Shown here one piece after another: positions 1-8,353 of a DNA stretch of 64,000 bases. The DNA is from Saccharicrinis aurantiacus (GTDB taxonomy: Bacteria > Bacteroidota > Bacteroidia > Bacteroidales > Marinilabiliaceae). Below the pieces are notes generated by a model. It searched no databases. It had not been told where the DNA came from and saw only the letters and a list, made by a program, of their open reading frames with translations. The stretch lies in assembly GCF_001660705.2 (NCBI RefSeq), contig NZ_LYBV02000027.1:124001-188000 (forward strand), in the 5' to 3' direction. Position numbers and translations under genes: made by a program. Position 1 is the stretch's first letter, and each line of letters opens with the position of its first letter.

Positions 1-474
1 GTAAATGGCGCATTGTTGTCGAAGCTTATTGTAGGCAGTATCCATTATGGAATGGGCATCTGATACATCTTTAAAAGAATTCTTAGTTTGCATTACAATT
101 TCTGAAAAAGACTCTAACTCAGACTGTAATTCAGTAATTTTTGTTTTAAACGATTTGTCGTTTTGGAGTAGAGTGGCTAATTCTCCTAATTCTTTTTTTG
201 AGTTATTTAAATAAAAAATTCCATCAGATAAATAATCATTGTCTTTGCTGTATCCATAACTTCTAAGGTTAAAGATGGCACTTTGCCAATTTCGCTCCAT
301 TTCACTAGCTTTTTTTATAGATGGAACTTGTGTGCTTGATAGCGAGGTAGCTGATTTAATAATCCTACGCTGTTCCAGTATAGCTATTGAACCAAATAAA
401 ATAAAAACACCAAGAAAAGTAGCGAAACTGTAATTTAGCTTGTGAGCAATTTTTAAATTGTTCCAATTCATCAT
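1..474 (-). CDS. Chemoreceptor or sensor kinase, N-terminal part (runs off the window)
   Basis: The reading frame is open from the ATG at 474 to the window edge (158 codons), so only the N-terminus is present. It begins MMNWNNLKIAHKLNYSF, followed by a hydrophobic membrane segment at about residues 18-33. The next 120 residues are charged and helical and look periplasmic. A short cytoplasmic start, one transmembrane helix and a helical sensor region is the usual N-terminus of methyl-accepting chemotaxis proteins with a four-helix-bundle domain. Some hybrid histidine kinases start in the same way. The signalling domain that would decide between them lies outside the window. The opening NLKIAHKL resembles the starts of many chemoreceptors, which is a weak family hint. 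Confidence 0.55.
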   Translation of the reverse strand, partial: MMNWNNLKIAHKLNYSFATFLGVFILFGSIAILEQRRIIKSATSLSSTQVPSIKKASEMERNWQSAIFNLRSYGYSKDNDYLSDGIFYLNNSKKELGELATLLQNDKSFKTKITELQSELESFSEIVMQTKNSFKDVSDAHSIMDTAYNKLRQQCAIY

Positions 475-850
475 ATAATATAGTTAACAAAGACAAGTGT
501 GTATAGGCCATATCGCCAGCGCTCAAAAGTAAACTAGGCGCACGCTTGATTTATTATGTTAGTGTTAAGTGATTGTTATTTTATTAACTAAAGTATATGC
601 TTTGTGTAACTATAGTAAAGTTATCCTGTACTGAAGTATGGTTAATTGTACGAAGAGTAAAAAAAAGTAAGTATAACTGCATTTGTGTAAAGTTGGTTTG
701 TTCTGGGTCTTTATTTTCATAATACCAACAGTATTTCAATGTCATGTTGGTATAAGCCTATAAATTAATTAGGGTGCTTATTATGAATTATGGATTTTAA
801 TTGATTAAATTTGGCTTTGAAACCTAGAAATAATTAAAAACTAAAATATC
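475..850. other. Intergenic region, 376 bp
   Basis: The region lies between the divergent sensor gene and ferritin and is AT-rich, with no convincing reading frame. It holds a perfect 9-bp inverted repeat (722-753) and a TAAATTTG sequence at 806-813 that matches the Bacteroidota -7 promoter box and could drive ferritin. I could not find a TTTG box 19 bp upstream of it, so the promoter is tentative. Confidence 0.4.
722..753. repeat. 9-bp inverted repeat upstream of ferritin
   Basis: ATACCAACA (722-730) and TGTTGGTAT (745-753) are perfect inverse complements separated by 14 nt. The repeat is about 100 bp upstream of the ferritin start and is not followed by a T-run, so it is more likely an operator or a folded leader than a terminator. 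The binding protein, if any, is unknown. Confidence 0.4.
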
Positions 851-1357
851 ATGTTAAAAAAGGCTGTAGAAGAAATTCTAGTAAGACAAATTGAGCGCGA
901 AGCTTATTCATCTAATTTATATTTATCAATGGCATCATGGGCTGAAACAAACGGTTTTGGTGGTGTTTCTGAATGGATGTATGCTCAGGCAGAAGAAGAA
1001 AAAGTTCATATGCTTAAGTTTATGAAATATGTAAATGAGCGTGGTGGAGTAGCGGTTATTCCTGCAGTGGCTCAGCCTCCTGCTGATTTTAAAGGTGTTC
1101 AAGATATTTTTGAACTAACACTTGAGCACGAAGAGTTTGTATCGGAAAGCATTAATGAGATTGTTGGTGTTTGTTTAGATGAGAAAGATTTTACTACACA
1201 TAACTGGATTCAATGGTTCGTAACAGAGCAGATTGAAGAAGAGGCTACGGTAAGAAGTATTATCGATAAATTAAAATTATTAGACGGACATAACTTATAT
1301 ATGTTTGATAGTGATGTGTCAAAAATGAGAGGTGTTATACCAGCAAGTCAGCAATAA
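851..1357 (+). CDS. ftnA: Non-haem ferritin
   Basis: This encodes a 168-residue iron-storage protein that oxidises Fe(II) and stores Fe(III) in the core of a 24-subunit cytoplasmic shell. The ferroxidase ligands lie exactly at the positions known from Escherichia coli FtnA: Glu17, Glu50, His53, Glu94, Gln127 and Glu130, with Tyr24 as the conserved nearby tyrosine. The length is normal for the family and the sequence continues in one frame. The gene stands alone, with its own terminator at 1389-1419. Bacterioferritin is unlikely because the spacing and the C-terminal tail are those of FtnA-type ferritins. Confidence 0.95.
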   Translation: MLKKAVEEILVRQIEREAYSSNLYLSMASWAETNGFGGVSEWMYAQAEEEKVHMLKFMKYVNERGGVAVIPAVAQPPADFKGVQDIFELTLEHEEFVSESINEIVGVCLDEKDFTTHNWIQWFVTEQIEEEATVRSIIDKLKLLDGHNLYMFDSDVSKMRGVIPASQQ

Positions 1358-1388
1358 AAACTGCTAGTATTACCAGTAGATATAATTG

Positions 1389-1419
1389 AGTCTGTTGCAT
1401 TATGCAACGGACTTTTTTA
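1389..1419 (+). terminator. Rho-independent terminator after ferritin
   Basis: An 11-bp stem (left arm from 1389, right arm to 1413, one G-T pair) has a 3-nt loop and runs into six T residues. It starts 31 bp after the ferritin stop codon. Confidence 0.85.
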
Positions 1420-1481
1420 TTTAAAGACTTTATTTGTTTACTTTTGATAATACTATTATATAATAACTGATAAGTATATAA

Positions 1482-1964
1482 ATGATAAAACTGAGTAACC
1501 CTTTTTTACTTAAAAAGGATAATTATGACTGTTTTGGATGTTCTCCAAAAAATGCTCATGGATTACGTATGGAGTTTTGGGATGATGGTGATTCTATAAT
1601 CTCGTTTTGGAAACCAAGCAAACACTTAGAAGGATATTTAAATGTGGTTCATGGGGGAATTCAAGCCACTATGCACGATGAAATAGCAAGTTGGGTAGTT
1701 TATACAAAATGTAAAGTTTCAGGTGTTACCTCAAATCTAGAGGTGAAGTATAAGCAACCTTTACTTATTGATGACAGAGAAATAGTGATAAAAGGTGAAA
1801 TATTAGATTACAATAGAAGGTTCGCCACCATTAAAACAAGTATTTCAAATGCTGATGAGGTAGTTTGTTCCACCGCAATTGTAAAGTACTTTTTATTTAG
1901 CGAGGCTGATTCTGTTGAGAAATATCAATACCCAGGGTTTGAAGCTTTTTATTCTAATGATTAA
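1482..1964 (+). CDS. Hotdog-fold thioesterase (PaaI-like)
   Basis: A 160-residue protein of the 4HBT hotdog superfamily, predicted to hydrolyse an acyl-CoA thioester in the cytoplasm. The segment VVHGG at residues 55-59 and the acidic pair Asp66-Glu67 on the following helix match the active-site helix of PaaI-type enzymes. The N-terminus carries CFGC (residues 17-20), a pattern common in small stand-alone thioesterases of this group. The substrate cannot be read from the sequence. Its stop codon overlaps by one base the start of the CLC gene, so the two are probably translated from one message. Confidence 0.75.
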   Translation: MIKLSNPFLLKKDNYDCFGCSPKNAHGLRMEFWDDGDSIISFWKPSKHLEGYLNVVHGGIQATMHDEIASWVVYTKCKVSGVTSNLEVKYKQPLLIDDREIVIKGEILDYNRRFATIKTSISNADEVVCSTAIVKYFLFSEADSVEKYQYPGFEAFYSND

Positions 1965-3259
1965 TGGAAATGAAGAGTAGTAAAAAAATAAGAGGTATTA
2001 TGCCCTCAGGACTAGTTCCATCTTTCCTTTTTTTATTAAAATGGTTAACAATATCCGGTATTATTGGCTTGTTAGCGGGTTCGGCATCAGCCATTTTTTT
2101 AATAGCATTAAATTGGGCTACGCAAACTCGCGAAAGTAATTTATGGATTATTGCCTTGTTGCCACTTGGCGGTTTATTAATCGGTTTTGTTTATCATTAT
2201 TTTGGGAAGAGCGTTGTTAAAGGAAATAATCAAATCCTAGAAGAATTCCATAGTCCTAAAGATATCATTCCTTTAAAAATGGCACCTCTTGTTTTATTGA
2301 GTACTGTTGTAACTCATTTGTTTGGTGGTTCAGCAGGTCGAGAGGGTACAGCTATTCAAATGGGAGGCGCTATTGCAGATCAGTTTACTAAACTCTTTAA
2401 ACTAAAAAAGGAGGATAGAAAGATAATACTCGTTATGGGAGTAAGTGCTGGTTTTGCTTCCATTTTTGGAACACCTTTGGCAGGAGCTGTATTTGCGCTT
2501 GAAGTCTTTATAATTGGAAGAATGCGGTATGAATACATACTGCCTAGTTTTTTAGTGGCAATTTTTGCTAATGAGGCAGCTCATTTATGGCCAATAACAC
2601 ACACGCATTACCATGTGCCTGTTGTACCGGAGTTATGGGCTCCCGAATTATTATGGGCAGTTTTAGCAGGTATTTGCTTTGGTTTAGCAGGTATGCTTTT
2701 TTCTAATGCAACTCATTTTTGGGGAGCAGTTTTTAAGAAAACGATTAAATTTCCGCCATTACGACCTTTTGTGGGCGGTATTGTAATTGCAATAGCTGTT
2801 TGGGCGTTAGGAACTACCCGATGGATTGGTTTAGGGGTTCCTGTGATAGAAGAGTCGTTCGGTGTGCAATTAGGCTTTAACGATTTTGCCCTTAAGATTC
2901 TATTTACATCTTTTACCTTAGGAGCTGGTTTTAAAGGTGGCGAAGTTACACCCTTGTTTTTTACTGGCGCCACTCTAGGGAGTGCTTTAGCTTTATTTAT
3001 TCCTCTTCCAATTGCATTATTAGCGGGGATGGGTTTTGTTGCTGTATTTGCAGGAGCTACAAATACGCCTATCGCATGTACATTAATGGGTATAGAATTA
3101 TTCGGAGCTGAAGCTGGTGTGTTCATTGGAATTGCCTGTGTAACTGCCTATTTATTTTCAGGACATTCAGGTATTTATGGTGAGCAAATAATAGGTAGTC
3201 CGAAACACCTCACATTTGGTTCTCATAAGGGGAAGAAACTAGGCGAAATAAAAGATTAA
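1964..3259 (+). CDS. CLC-family anion channel/antiporter, possibly fluoride type
   Basis: A 431-residue inner-membrane protein with about ten hydrophobic helices and the CLC signature blocks GREGT (125-129, gating Glu127) and GFKGGEVTP near residue 325. Classical chloride CLCs have GSGIP in the first anion-binding loop and GREGP in the second. Here the first loop reads KGNNQIL (86-92) and the second ends in Thr. My recollection is that these changes are features of the fluoride-exporting CLC-F subfamily, so F-/H+ antiport is a reasonable inference, but chloride transport is not excluded. I saw no crcB-type fluoride riboswitch upstream. The start overlaps the thioesterase stop by one base. Confidence 0.8.
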   Translation: MEMKSSKKIRGIMPSGLVPSFLFLLKWLTISGIIGLLAGSASAIFLIALNWATQTRESNLWIIALLPLGGLLIGFVYHYFGKSVVKGNNQILEEFHSPKDIIPLKMAPLVLLSTVVTHLFGGSAGREGTAIQMGGAIADQFTKLFKLKKEDRKIILVMGVSAGFASIFGTPLAGAVFALEVFIIGRMRYEYILPSFLVAIFANEAAHLWPITHTHYHVPVVPELWAPELLWAVLAGICFGLAGMLFSNATHFWGAVFKKTIKFPPLRPFVGGIVIAIAVWALGTTRWIGLGVPVIEESFGVQLGFNDFALKILFTSFTLGAGFKGGEVTPLFFTGATLGSALALFIPLPIALLAGMGFVAVFAGATNTPIACTLMGIELFGAEAGVFIGIACVTAYLFSGHSGIYGEQIIGSPKHLTFGSHKGKKLGEIKD

Positions 3260-3283
3260 ATAACTTTCAAATAAAATTATTAT

Positions 3284-4378
3284 ATGAAAAATATAGCTTT
3301 ATCATTATTACTGGTTTGTCTATTTGGATGCAGTTCGGCCGAAGATCATACGGTTAGTCTGTTCGTAGGTACAGCAGGTAAAAGTGCCACTAGTGGAATA
3401 TCGGTATGTAAGTTTGATACCTTAAGTGGTGCACTTTCTGAAGCACGTGTAGTGGCTCATATTCCAAATTGTAATTATTTGCACATATCTAATGATGGTA
3501 ATTATTTATTTTCAGTAGCTCAAGATTCTGATAATAGATTTATGATTCATTCCTACCAAATTTTGGAGAATGATAGTCTGCAATTTATATCATCGGTTAA
3601 TTCCTTAGGTAATGATCCTTGTTTTGTGGAGTATATAGATGAAAAGAATTTATTGATATCAGCGAATTATTCATCGGGCAGTATAGCATACTTTAAGGTA
3701 AGTGATCAAGGTGTTATAAATAAAGGAAAGAGTATTTCTCATACAGGAAGTGGCCCCAATAAGGGAAGACAGAAGAGTCCGCATGCCCATAGTATTAGAT
3801 ATGATTATAATAATGGCTTTTTTTATGCCGCAGATTTAGGTGCAGATAAAGTAATGGTTTATGCATTGGAAGGCGATGACTTGGTGATTAGAGATTCAAT
3901 TATGTGTAATCCCGGCGATGGCCCCAGACATCTAGATTTTCACCCGGATAATTCGATGATGGCTGTAGTGAATGAACTTTCAATGTCAGTAACAACTTAT
4001 GCACTAAATGAAGAAGGAATTTTCAAAGAAGAACTACAAACATTAACATTGGTTCCTGCTAGTTTTGAAGAACCTGCAAAGGCAGCAGATATTCATTTCT
4101 CGCAAGATGGGAAATATCTATATGCCTCAAATAGAGGTTTTGATGCAATTGGTATTTTTAAGGTTAATGCAGATTCTAAATTGGATTTCTTAGAGTTTCA
4201 AACAGAAGGGGTTAGTTGGCCTCGTAACTTTAATGTAACTCTTAAAAATTGGTTGTTATTAGCCAATAGAGACGACAATCAGCTTAGAGTATTTGCACTT
4301 GAAAATAATGGATTGTTAAAAGCAAGCGGAAGTGTTGCGGATTCTGATTTACCTATTTGTATTAAAGTTAAAAAGTAA
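3284..4378 (+). CDS. Lactonase-family beta-propeller lipoprotein
   Basis: A 364-residue protein with a lipoprotein signal (LVCLFGCSS; lipid-modified Cys16) followed by a seven-bladed propeller pattern of the 6-phosphogluconolactonase YbhE/Pgl family. It contains family-typical segments such as SPHAHS and GDGPRHLDFHP in the middle of the protein and a second DIHFSQDGKYLYASNRG block near residue 270. Cytoplasmic YbhE hydrolyses 6-phosphogluconolactone, but this copy is exported and lipid-anchored, so its substrate is likely a different lactone or it may only bind. The stop codon overlaps the start of the small membrane protein downstream. Confidence 0.8.
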   Translation: MKNIALSLLLVCLFGCSSAEDHTVSLFVGTAGKSATSGISVCKFDTLSGALSEARVVAHIPNCNYLHISNDGNYLFSVAQDSDNRFMIHSYQILENDSLQFISSVNSLGNDPCFVEYIDEKNLLISANYSSGSIAYFKVSDQGVINKGKSISHTGSGPNKGRQKSPHAHSIRYDYNNGFFYAADLGADKVMVYALEGDDLVIRDSIMCNPGDGPRHLDFHPDNSMMAVVNELSMSVTTYALNEEGIFKEELQTLTLVPASFEEPAKAADIHFSQDGKYLYASNRGFDAIGIFKVNADSKLDFLEFQTEGVSWPRNFNVTLKNWLLLANRDDNQLRVFALENNGLLKASGSVADSDLPICIKVKK

Positions 4379-4596
4379 TGGAAAGTAATAGTTTTCTTGA
4401 TATACTATTTATGTTATTTGGGCTCCTGATGTTTGGAGCGGCTCTCTTTAATTGGGAGTATTTTTTTAAACAAAGAAAGGCGCAAATGTTAGTGAAATTT
4501 GCGGGGATAGTAGGGGCTCGACTAATTTATGCGCTCTTGGGTTTGTTTTTTACTCTATTTGGAGCAAACTCTTACTTTGGTTTGGAATGGTTTTAG
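4378..4596 (+). CDS. Small two-helix membrane protein, Imm17-like
   Basis: A 72-residue protein with two hydrophobic helices (about 8-24 and 47-66) joined by a basic loop. The pattern of an aromatic NWEYFF after helix 1 and a GARLIYALLG block in helix 2 resembles the Imm17 family, small membrane proteins predicted as immunity proteins of polymorphic toxins. This is from memory of the family, not a search. No toxin lies next to it. Its start overlaps the lactonase-like gene by one base, so it may be a housekeeping member. A bidirectional terminator follows. Confidence 0.5.
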   Translation: MESNSFLDILFMLFGLLMFGAALFNWEYFFKQRKAQMLVKFAGIVGARLIYALLGLFFTLFGANSYFGLEWF

Positions 4597-4600
4597 AGTC

Positions 4601-4647
4601 AGGACCGCAAAAAAAATGAATATGAGATACTATTTTTTTGCGGTCCT
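4601..4647. terminator. Bidirectional terminator
   Basis: A 15-bp GC-to-AT stem (AGGACCGCAAAAAAA and its complement ending at 4647) lies between the convergent Imm17-like and YkgJ-like genes. The A-rich and T-rich flanks of the stem provide U-runs on both strands. Confidence 0.85.
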
Positions 4648-4678
4648 GTTATTTCAATTTTGTGAAAGTAAAATTGTA

Positions 4679-5365
4679 TTATTTTTCCAACCAATCGTTT
4701 CTTAGTTTCTCATCAGAGAATATTTTTACCATAAATTCTTCAATGGTATATTCTTCAACTGTTTTTTCTTTTGCTTTAATAAAACCAACAAAGCCTTCGT
4801 TCATATATCTTCCGGCTCTTAGAATAAAATCGAATAACTTCGGAAAATCTGATTTATCCTTCGGATTATCATATTTCATTTTACATGAGCTTTCATCTGA
4901 AGATAGATAAACCCTGCACGACATCGGTCTTACTGGATATATTGAACATGCCCCTTCAATTAAAAATGGACAAGCGTGCGAGATGTCTTGCTTTTTCTCT
5001 TCTTCTAATCCTTTTGTTTTTTTTAATCGCTGCTTTGCATTTGTTAATAATCTAGCTCTTTGGCTTTCATCAAATGCTTGATGCATATATTCATGTATCA
5101 ATAAAGCTTCATTAGTAGTAAGGTATACCGGCTGATAACAACACCATTTACAACCTTTTTTACATGCAATCGGAGTTTTTTGTTCAATGGCTCTTTGTGC
5201 AAATGATTGAGTGAGCTGACTTACAGCTTGATAATTGGCTTGCATCCCCATAAAAAGAGGGGTTAGTGTTTTAAAATCGGTGATGTTGTTAATAGCCAAA
5301 TTATATCCATCCTTATAAAAGGTAAGGTTTATTTCTTTGTCTTTAGCTGATAATTCTTTGCTCAT
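4679..5365 (-). CDS. YkgJ-family cysteine-cluster protein
   Basis: A 228-residue soluble protein. Cysteines 68, 72, 75 and 76 form CxxxCxxCC, and later segments ACPFL, ACSIYPVRP and SCR complete the eight-cysteine pattern of the YkgJ (zinc- or iron-chelating) family. The family is believed to bind a metal, possibly an Fe-S cluster, but the biological role is not settled. The gene stands alone on the minus strand and shares a terminator with the converging plus-strand gene. Confidence 0.85.
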   Translation of the reverse strand: MSKELSAKDKEINLTFYKDGYNLAINNITDFKTLTPLFMGMQANYQAVSQLTQSFAQRAIEQKTPIACKKGCKWCCYQPVYLTTNEALLIHEYMHQAFDESQRARLLTNAKQRLKKTKGLEEEKKQDISHACPFLIEGACSIYPVRPMSCRVYLSSDESSCKMKYDNPKDKSDFPKLFDFILRAGRYMNEGFVGFIKAKEKTVEEYTIEEFMVKIFSDEKLRNDWLEK

Positions 5366-5553
5366 ACTTTACAAATTCAGTAATTGAAAATTCAATTTAC
5401 ATAGTTCGCAAAAGTACATTTTTACTTTATCATACCCAATCATTTAAATACAATTCACTTTATGGCATGCTATTGTTATTGTTTAAAATAGTTTTATTTT
5501 TGAATATTAATTCAAGCCCTAAAAGTTTACCTAGTCATAATGAACATAACTCT

Positions 5554-6993
5554 ATGAGATACCATTCTTTTCTGAATAAAGAAGATGCCGTTTGGGGCGA
5601 ACAACAGGTTGTTCGTTTTAGATGGATATTAATAATTGCAATACTTGTTCTTATAGGGTATATATTTTATGAAGGAAATACAGAAAGGGCTATATATTCG
5701 CTACTATTATCAATGTGTTACATCGGCTATAATTCAGCCATTAGTTATTTAATTAAAAAGCATAGCCAAACTACTTGGGTTGGTTATGTTTCCTCATTTA
5801 TTGATGTAACTATTTTGAGTGCTCATATTTTTAATTACTCTTATTTCTTTACGCCTATAGCTGTTTCAACCGCAGCAAGTCTATTTTTATATGGGGTGTT
5901 AATTATGTTGTCTGTTTTAAGGTATGATGGAAAGCTTGTTATATTTACCACTATTTATGTAGTAATCTGCTATAATGTTGTTTACTTCCTTCGTTATCCT
6001 CATATCGATCCTCAACTTATTGATCAAATTGCTTCGGGTGGCCCTGAGGGAGTAATGTATAGAAGTGTATATTTTATTTTGATGGGTTACTTTATTTTTA
6101 GTATTCCAAAGATGATAAATCGTCTCGTGGAGCGTCAAAATAAGGTAAATAATGAGAGGCGGGATATCGAAATACAATTGGCTCTTGAAACTCAAAGAAG
6201 AGAATTGGCAACTAATAAGCTAAAAGTTGAGCAGCAATTTAATAATCAGTTAAATAAACAAAAGTTAATTATTGAGCAACAGAATAGTTCTTTAGAAAAA
6301 GCGATTGCAACCAGGGATAAATTGTTTTCAATTATAGGTCATGATTTAAGGTCTCCTTTTTGCTTGCAAGCTTCTTTATCAGAGTATTTAATATATGATT
6401 TTCATAGTTTAGATCAAGAAGTATTGCTAGATAGTATTTATGCAATTAACAAAACTTCGAATGACGGTTTGGGCTTATTGTCTAATTTAATTGATTGGAG
6501 CAAAAGTCAAAGTAATTTATTAGAATCTAAACCAACTCAGGTTAATGTGAAAAAAGCAGTAGATCATGTTGTGTATCTGCAATCAGAAACTGCAAGGTCA
6601 AAAAATATAGAGGTTAAAAATATGGTTGGACCAGAGTTTTGTGTAAAAACAGATGAACAAATGTTTGTAACAGTAATTCGTAACCTCTTATCAAATGCAA
6701 TAAAATTTACACTTAACGATGGTCAAGTATCTTTTAATTGCTTTTATGAAGATGAAAACTGTATTGTTCAGGTTACGGACAATGGTATAGGAATGTCTTC
6801 TGCGCAGATTGATAAAGTATTTAATGATTCAAACTACAGCTCAACATTAGGAACAAATCTAGAGCAGGGTACTGGTATTGGTTTGGGATTGTGTAAAGAT
6901 ATGATTGAAAGTAATAAGGGAACTATATCTGCAATAAGCGAGATAGGGCAGGGGACTACGATTCAGCTGAAACTACCAAAGCTAAAATGCTAA
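5554..6993 (+). CDS. Membrane sensor histidine kinase
   Basis: A two-component sensor kinase. The frame is open from 5467, but residues before the ATG at 5554 are low-complexity and the sequence from MRYHSFLNKEDAVW onward looks like the real N-terminus, giving about 479 residues. It has about six membrane helices in the first 190 residues and then a coiled coil (about 190-255). The kinase core has the phospho-acceptor motif SIIGHDLRSP (His263 in this numbering), an N-box RNLLSNAIKFT, DNGIG and GTGIGLGL. There is no receiver domain and no adjacent response regulator, so the partner is encoded elsewhere. The extracytoplasmic part is too small for a periplasmic sensor; sensing is likely through the membrane domain. 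Confidence 0.9.
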   Translation: MRYHSFLNKEDAVWGEQQVVRFRWILIIAILVLIGYIFYEGNTERAIYSLLLSMCYIGYNSAISYLIKKHSQTTWVGYVSSFIDVTILSAHIFNYSYFFTPIAVSTAASLFLYGVLIMLSVLRYDGKLVIFTTIYVVICYNVVYFLRYPHIDPQLIDQIASGGPEGVMYRSVYFILMGYFIFSIPKMINRLVERQNKVNNERRDIEIQLALETQRRELATNKLKVEQQFNNQLNKQKLIIEQQNSSLEKAIATRDKLFSIIGHDLRSPFCLQASLSEYLIYDFHSLDQEVLLDSIYAINKTSNDGLGLLSNLIDWSKSQSNLLESKPTQVNVKKAVDHVVYLQSETARSKNIEVKNMVGPEFCVKTDEQMFVTVIRNLLSNAIKFTLNDGQVSFNCFYEDENCIVQVTDNGIGMSSAQIDKVFNDSNYSSTLGTNLEQGTGIGLGLCKDMIESNKGTISAISEIGQGTTIQLKLPKLKC

Positions 6994-6994
6994 A

Positions 6995-7294
6995 TTAGTA
7001 TTGAAAAGCACACCAGTTTTGACTTTCCTTCGTAGGCTTTTTTTCATGTATTAAGCTATCTAAGAATTTACCAAACATCAATTGATCCCTCTCAGCCAAA
7101 GCTGTGTTGTATTCCTTTATGGCATTTGATAATTGAGAAAAAATAATCTTTGTATCAATGTCTTTAAAGTCATTGATTGATAGGTGACTAATTGTAGAAT
7201 AGTTGTAATACTTTTCTGTTAGCTTATTTAATTGAGATAGTAAAGTATCTCTTTTATTGATGATAAGTTGTAATTTTCTAGCCCATTTTTCCAT
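6995..7294 (-). CDS. Hypothetical helical protein
   Basis: A 99-residue protein I do not recognise. It is charged, largely helical and heptad-like (LLSQLNKLTEKYY and AIKEYNTALAERDQL), so a coiled coil is plausible. It has no signal peptide, membrane segment or metal-binding motif. It ends one base from the converging histidine kinase stop. It is the last ordinary gene before the decayed effector region. Confidence 0.5.
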   Translation of the reverse strand: MEKWARKLQLIINKRDTLLSQLNKLTEKYYNYSTISHLSINDFKDIDTKIIFSQLSNAIKEYNTALAERDQLMFGKFLDSLIHEKKPTKESQNWCAFQY

Positions 7295-7459
7295 AACAAT
7301 ATTTTTTTAATTCCTATTCAATTTACAATAAGAAATTCCTTAAGTAAAGGGTATTGACAATTTTTTTTACAAAAAAACACTTGCAACTCTTAATTTAATG
7401 AAAATATCAGCTAATTAGCAGTCATTATATTCTTCAATTTTTTTGACGTTCACCATAAC

Positions 7460-7656
7460 TTAACTTGTAGCTTTATCTGGAGTATCAAGAATTTTCATTT
7501 TTACATACTGGTATCTGTTTTGCCTGGGAGGCACAAGTATTGTAACTTTGTAAATGCCGATATATGCAGGCTTATTAGCTACACCTAAAGTATAAGCTAC
7601 AAAGCCAACATAGAATAAACCCATCGTTTTACGTTGAGCAAATTTTTTTGTGTAAT
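7460..7656 (-). pseudogene. Decayed copy of the shared effector N-terminal domain
   Basis: Translating the minus strand gives KKFAQRKTMGLFYVGF, then VAYTLGVANKP and NRYQYVKMKILD, ending at a stop (7460-7462). This aligns with residues about 13-75 of the intact protein at 13344-14195 (FAQRKAVGLFYVGF, DRYQYVKMQFID). The segment KGAG is deleted, several conserved residues are changed and everything after the stop is lost. No start codon remains at the natural place. It is the fourth and most degraded copy of the domain in the window. Confidence 0.8.
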
Positions 7657-7748
7657 TTGGTTTTTAATAGGATTACTCAAATATTGAAATATTATTCAGC
7701 CTCCGATTTATATTCCTTAGTTAGGTGCTAAATTACTGCGCGGGGTCT

Positions 7749-7962
7749 TATATAGTTTTATGTATAGCCCACATTCTCCTCGGAGACCATATATAGTTCT
7801 ATTTATCGCCCTAATTTTTACCGGACGCCAATATATAGTATTGTTTATTCACTAAATTATTGCTAGCAGTCATATATAAAACTGTTTATTGACCAAATCC
7901 TTTCCGGATGGGCATATATAGTTTTATGTAGTGCTCCACTTCTTGTCGCTTGCAAAATATAG
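7749..7962. repeat. Six degenerate 41/42-bp tandem repeats with a TATATAG core
   Basis: The core TATATAG (two copies vary by one base) begins at 7749, 7790, 7832, 7873, 7915 and 7956, so the steps are 41, 42, 41, 42 and 41 bp. Most cores are followed by TTTTATGTA or a close variant, while the sequence between is poorly conserved. Alternating 41 and 42 does not keep a reading frame, so this is not a decayed protein repeat. There is no spacer/direct-repeat structure of a CRISPR array. Function is unknown. Confidence 0.75.
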
Positions 7963-8089
7963 TTTTGTGTAAACCTCAATAGAAAATTAGCCTTAACATA
8001 TAATTGTGTTACTTGTTTGTTAAATGCATATGGTGGCTAAAATCGATAGTGTTGATGCGGTTTCCATTATTGAGATCGTTCCATAAGCA

Positions 8090-8284
8090 TTAGTAGCTAA
8101 TTTGAGATTTATATAAATCGTATTGTGGTATATCGATACGTGTATTATCATTCTCAAAATAATAGGGCTGTCTGAAATCCCGAGCAGGTGCTGATACAAA
8201 TGGCATATCCGAAAATGCGGCACTACCTAAAAAGTAAATGCCTGAAACCGCCCAACCAATTATAGCAGACTGAAAATTTATGTA
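8090..8284 (-). pseudogene. Orphan effector C-terminal fragment, copy 1
   Basis: A 64-codon open segment with no usable start codon, following an in-frame stop at 8285-8287. It shares AVSGIYFLGSAAFSDMPF and DFRQPYYFENDNTR with two other fragments (10747-10944 and 12558-12809), but then ends in a different tail, IDIPQYDLYKSQISY. It appears to be the 3' end of a former effector gene left behind after recombination. The variable tail suggests that the last 15-30 residues were exchanged. Unlike the other copies, no immunity gene follows directly. Confidence 0.7.
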
Positions 8285-8287
8285 TTA

Positions 8288-8353
8288 TCCGATGTAGGCA
8301 GAGCCATACGCCGAACTTTTTACATTGTTTAAGCGCTACGCTGAGCGTGGGGC
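8288..8353. repeat. Recurrent cassette-junction sequence, copy 1
   Basis: Contains CATACGCCGAAC (8305-8316), then TTACATTGTTTA and a GAGCG-rich end. The same order of blocks recurs near 10990-11036 and 12829-12875, each time next to the end of a gene cassette. Confidence 0.65.

Noticed and set aside
1358-1481. Fluoride (crcB) riboswitch upstream of the thioesterase/CLC pair
   Set aside because: The only structure is a rho-independent terminator belonging to ferritin; the conserved crcB pseudoknot sequence is not visible.
2713-3126. Long antisense frame over the CLC gene (also 15387-15731, 30710-31114, 50162-50743)
   Set aside because: These frames lie opposite well-supported genes and their proteins are biased in the way expected of antisense shadows (Pro, Ser and Leu rich).
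7749-7962. Possible CRISPR array
   Set aside because: The conserved core is only about 7-17 bp, degenerate and closely spaced; there are no unique 30-40 bp spacers with identical repeats and no cas genes.
8020-8223. 67-residue minus-strand reading frame
   Set aside because: It overlaps the orphan effector-tail fragment in a different frame and its sequence has no homologous frame in the other copies, so it is a shadow of the fragment.
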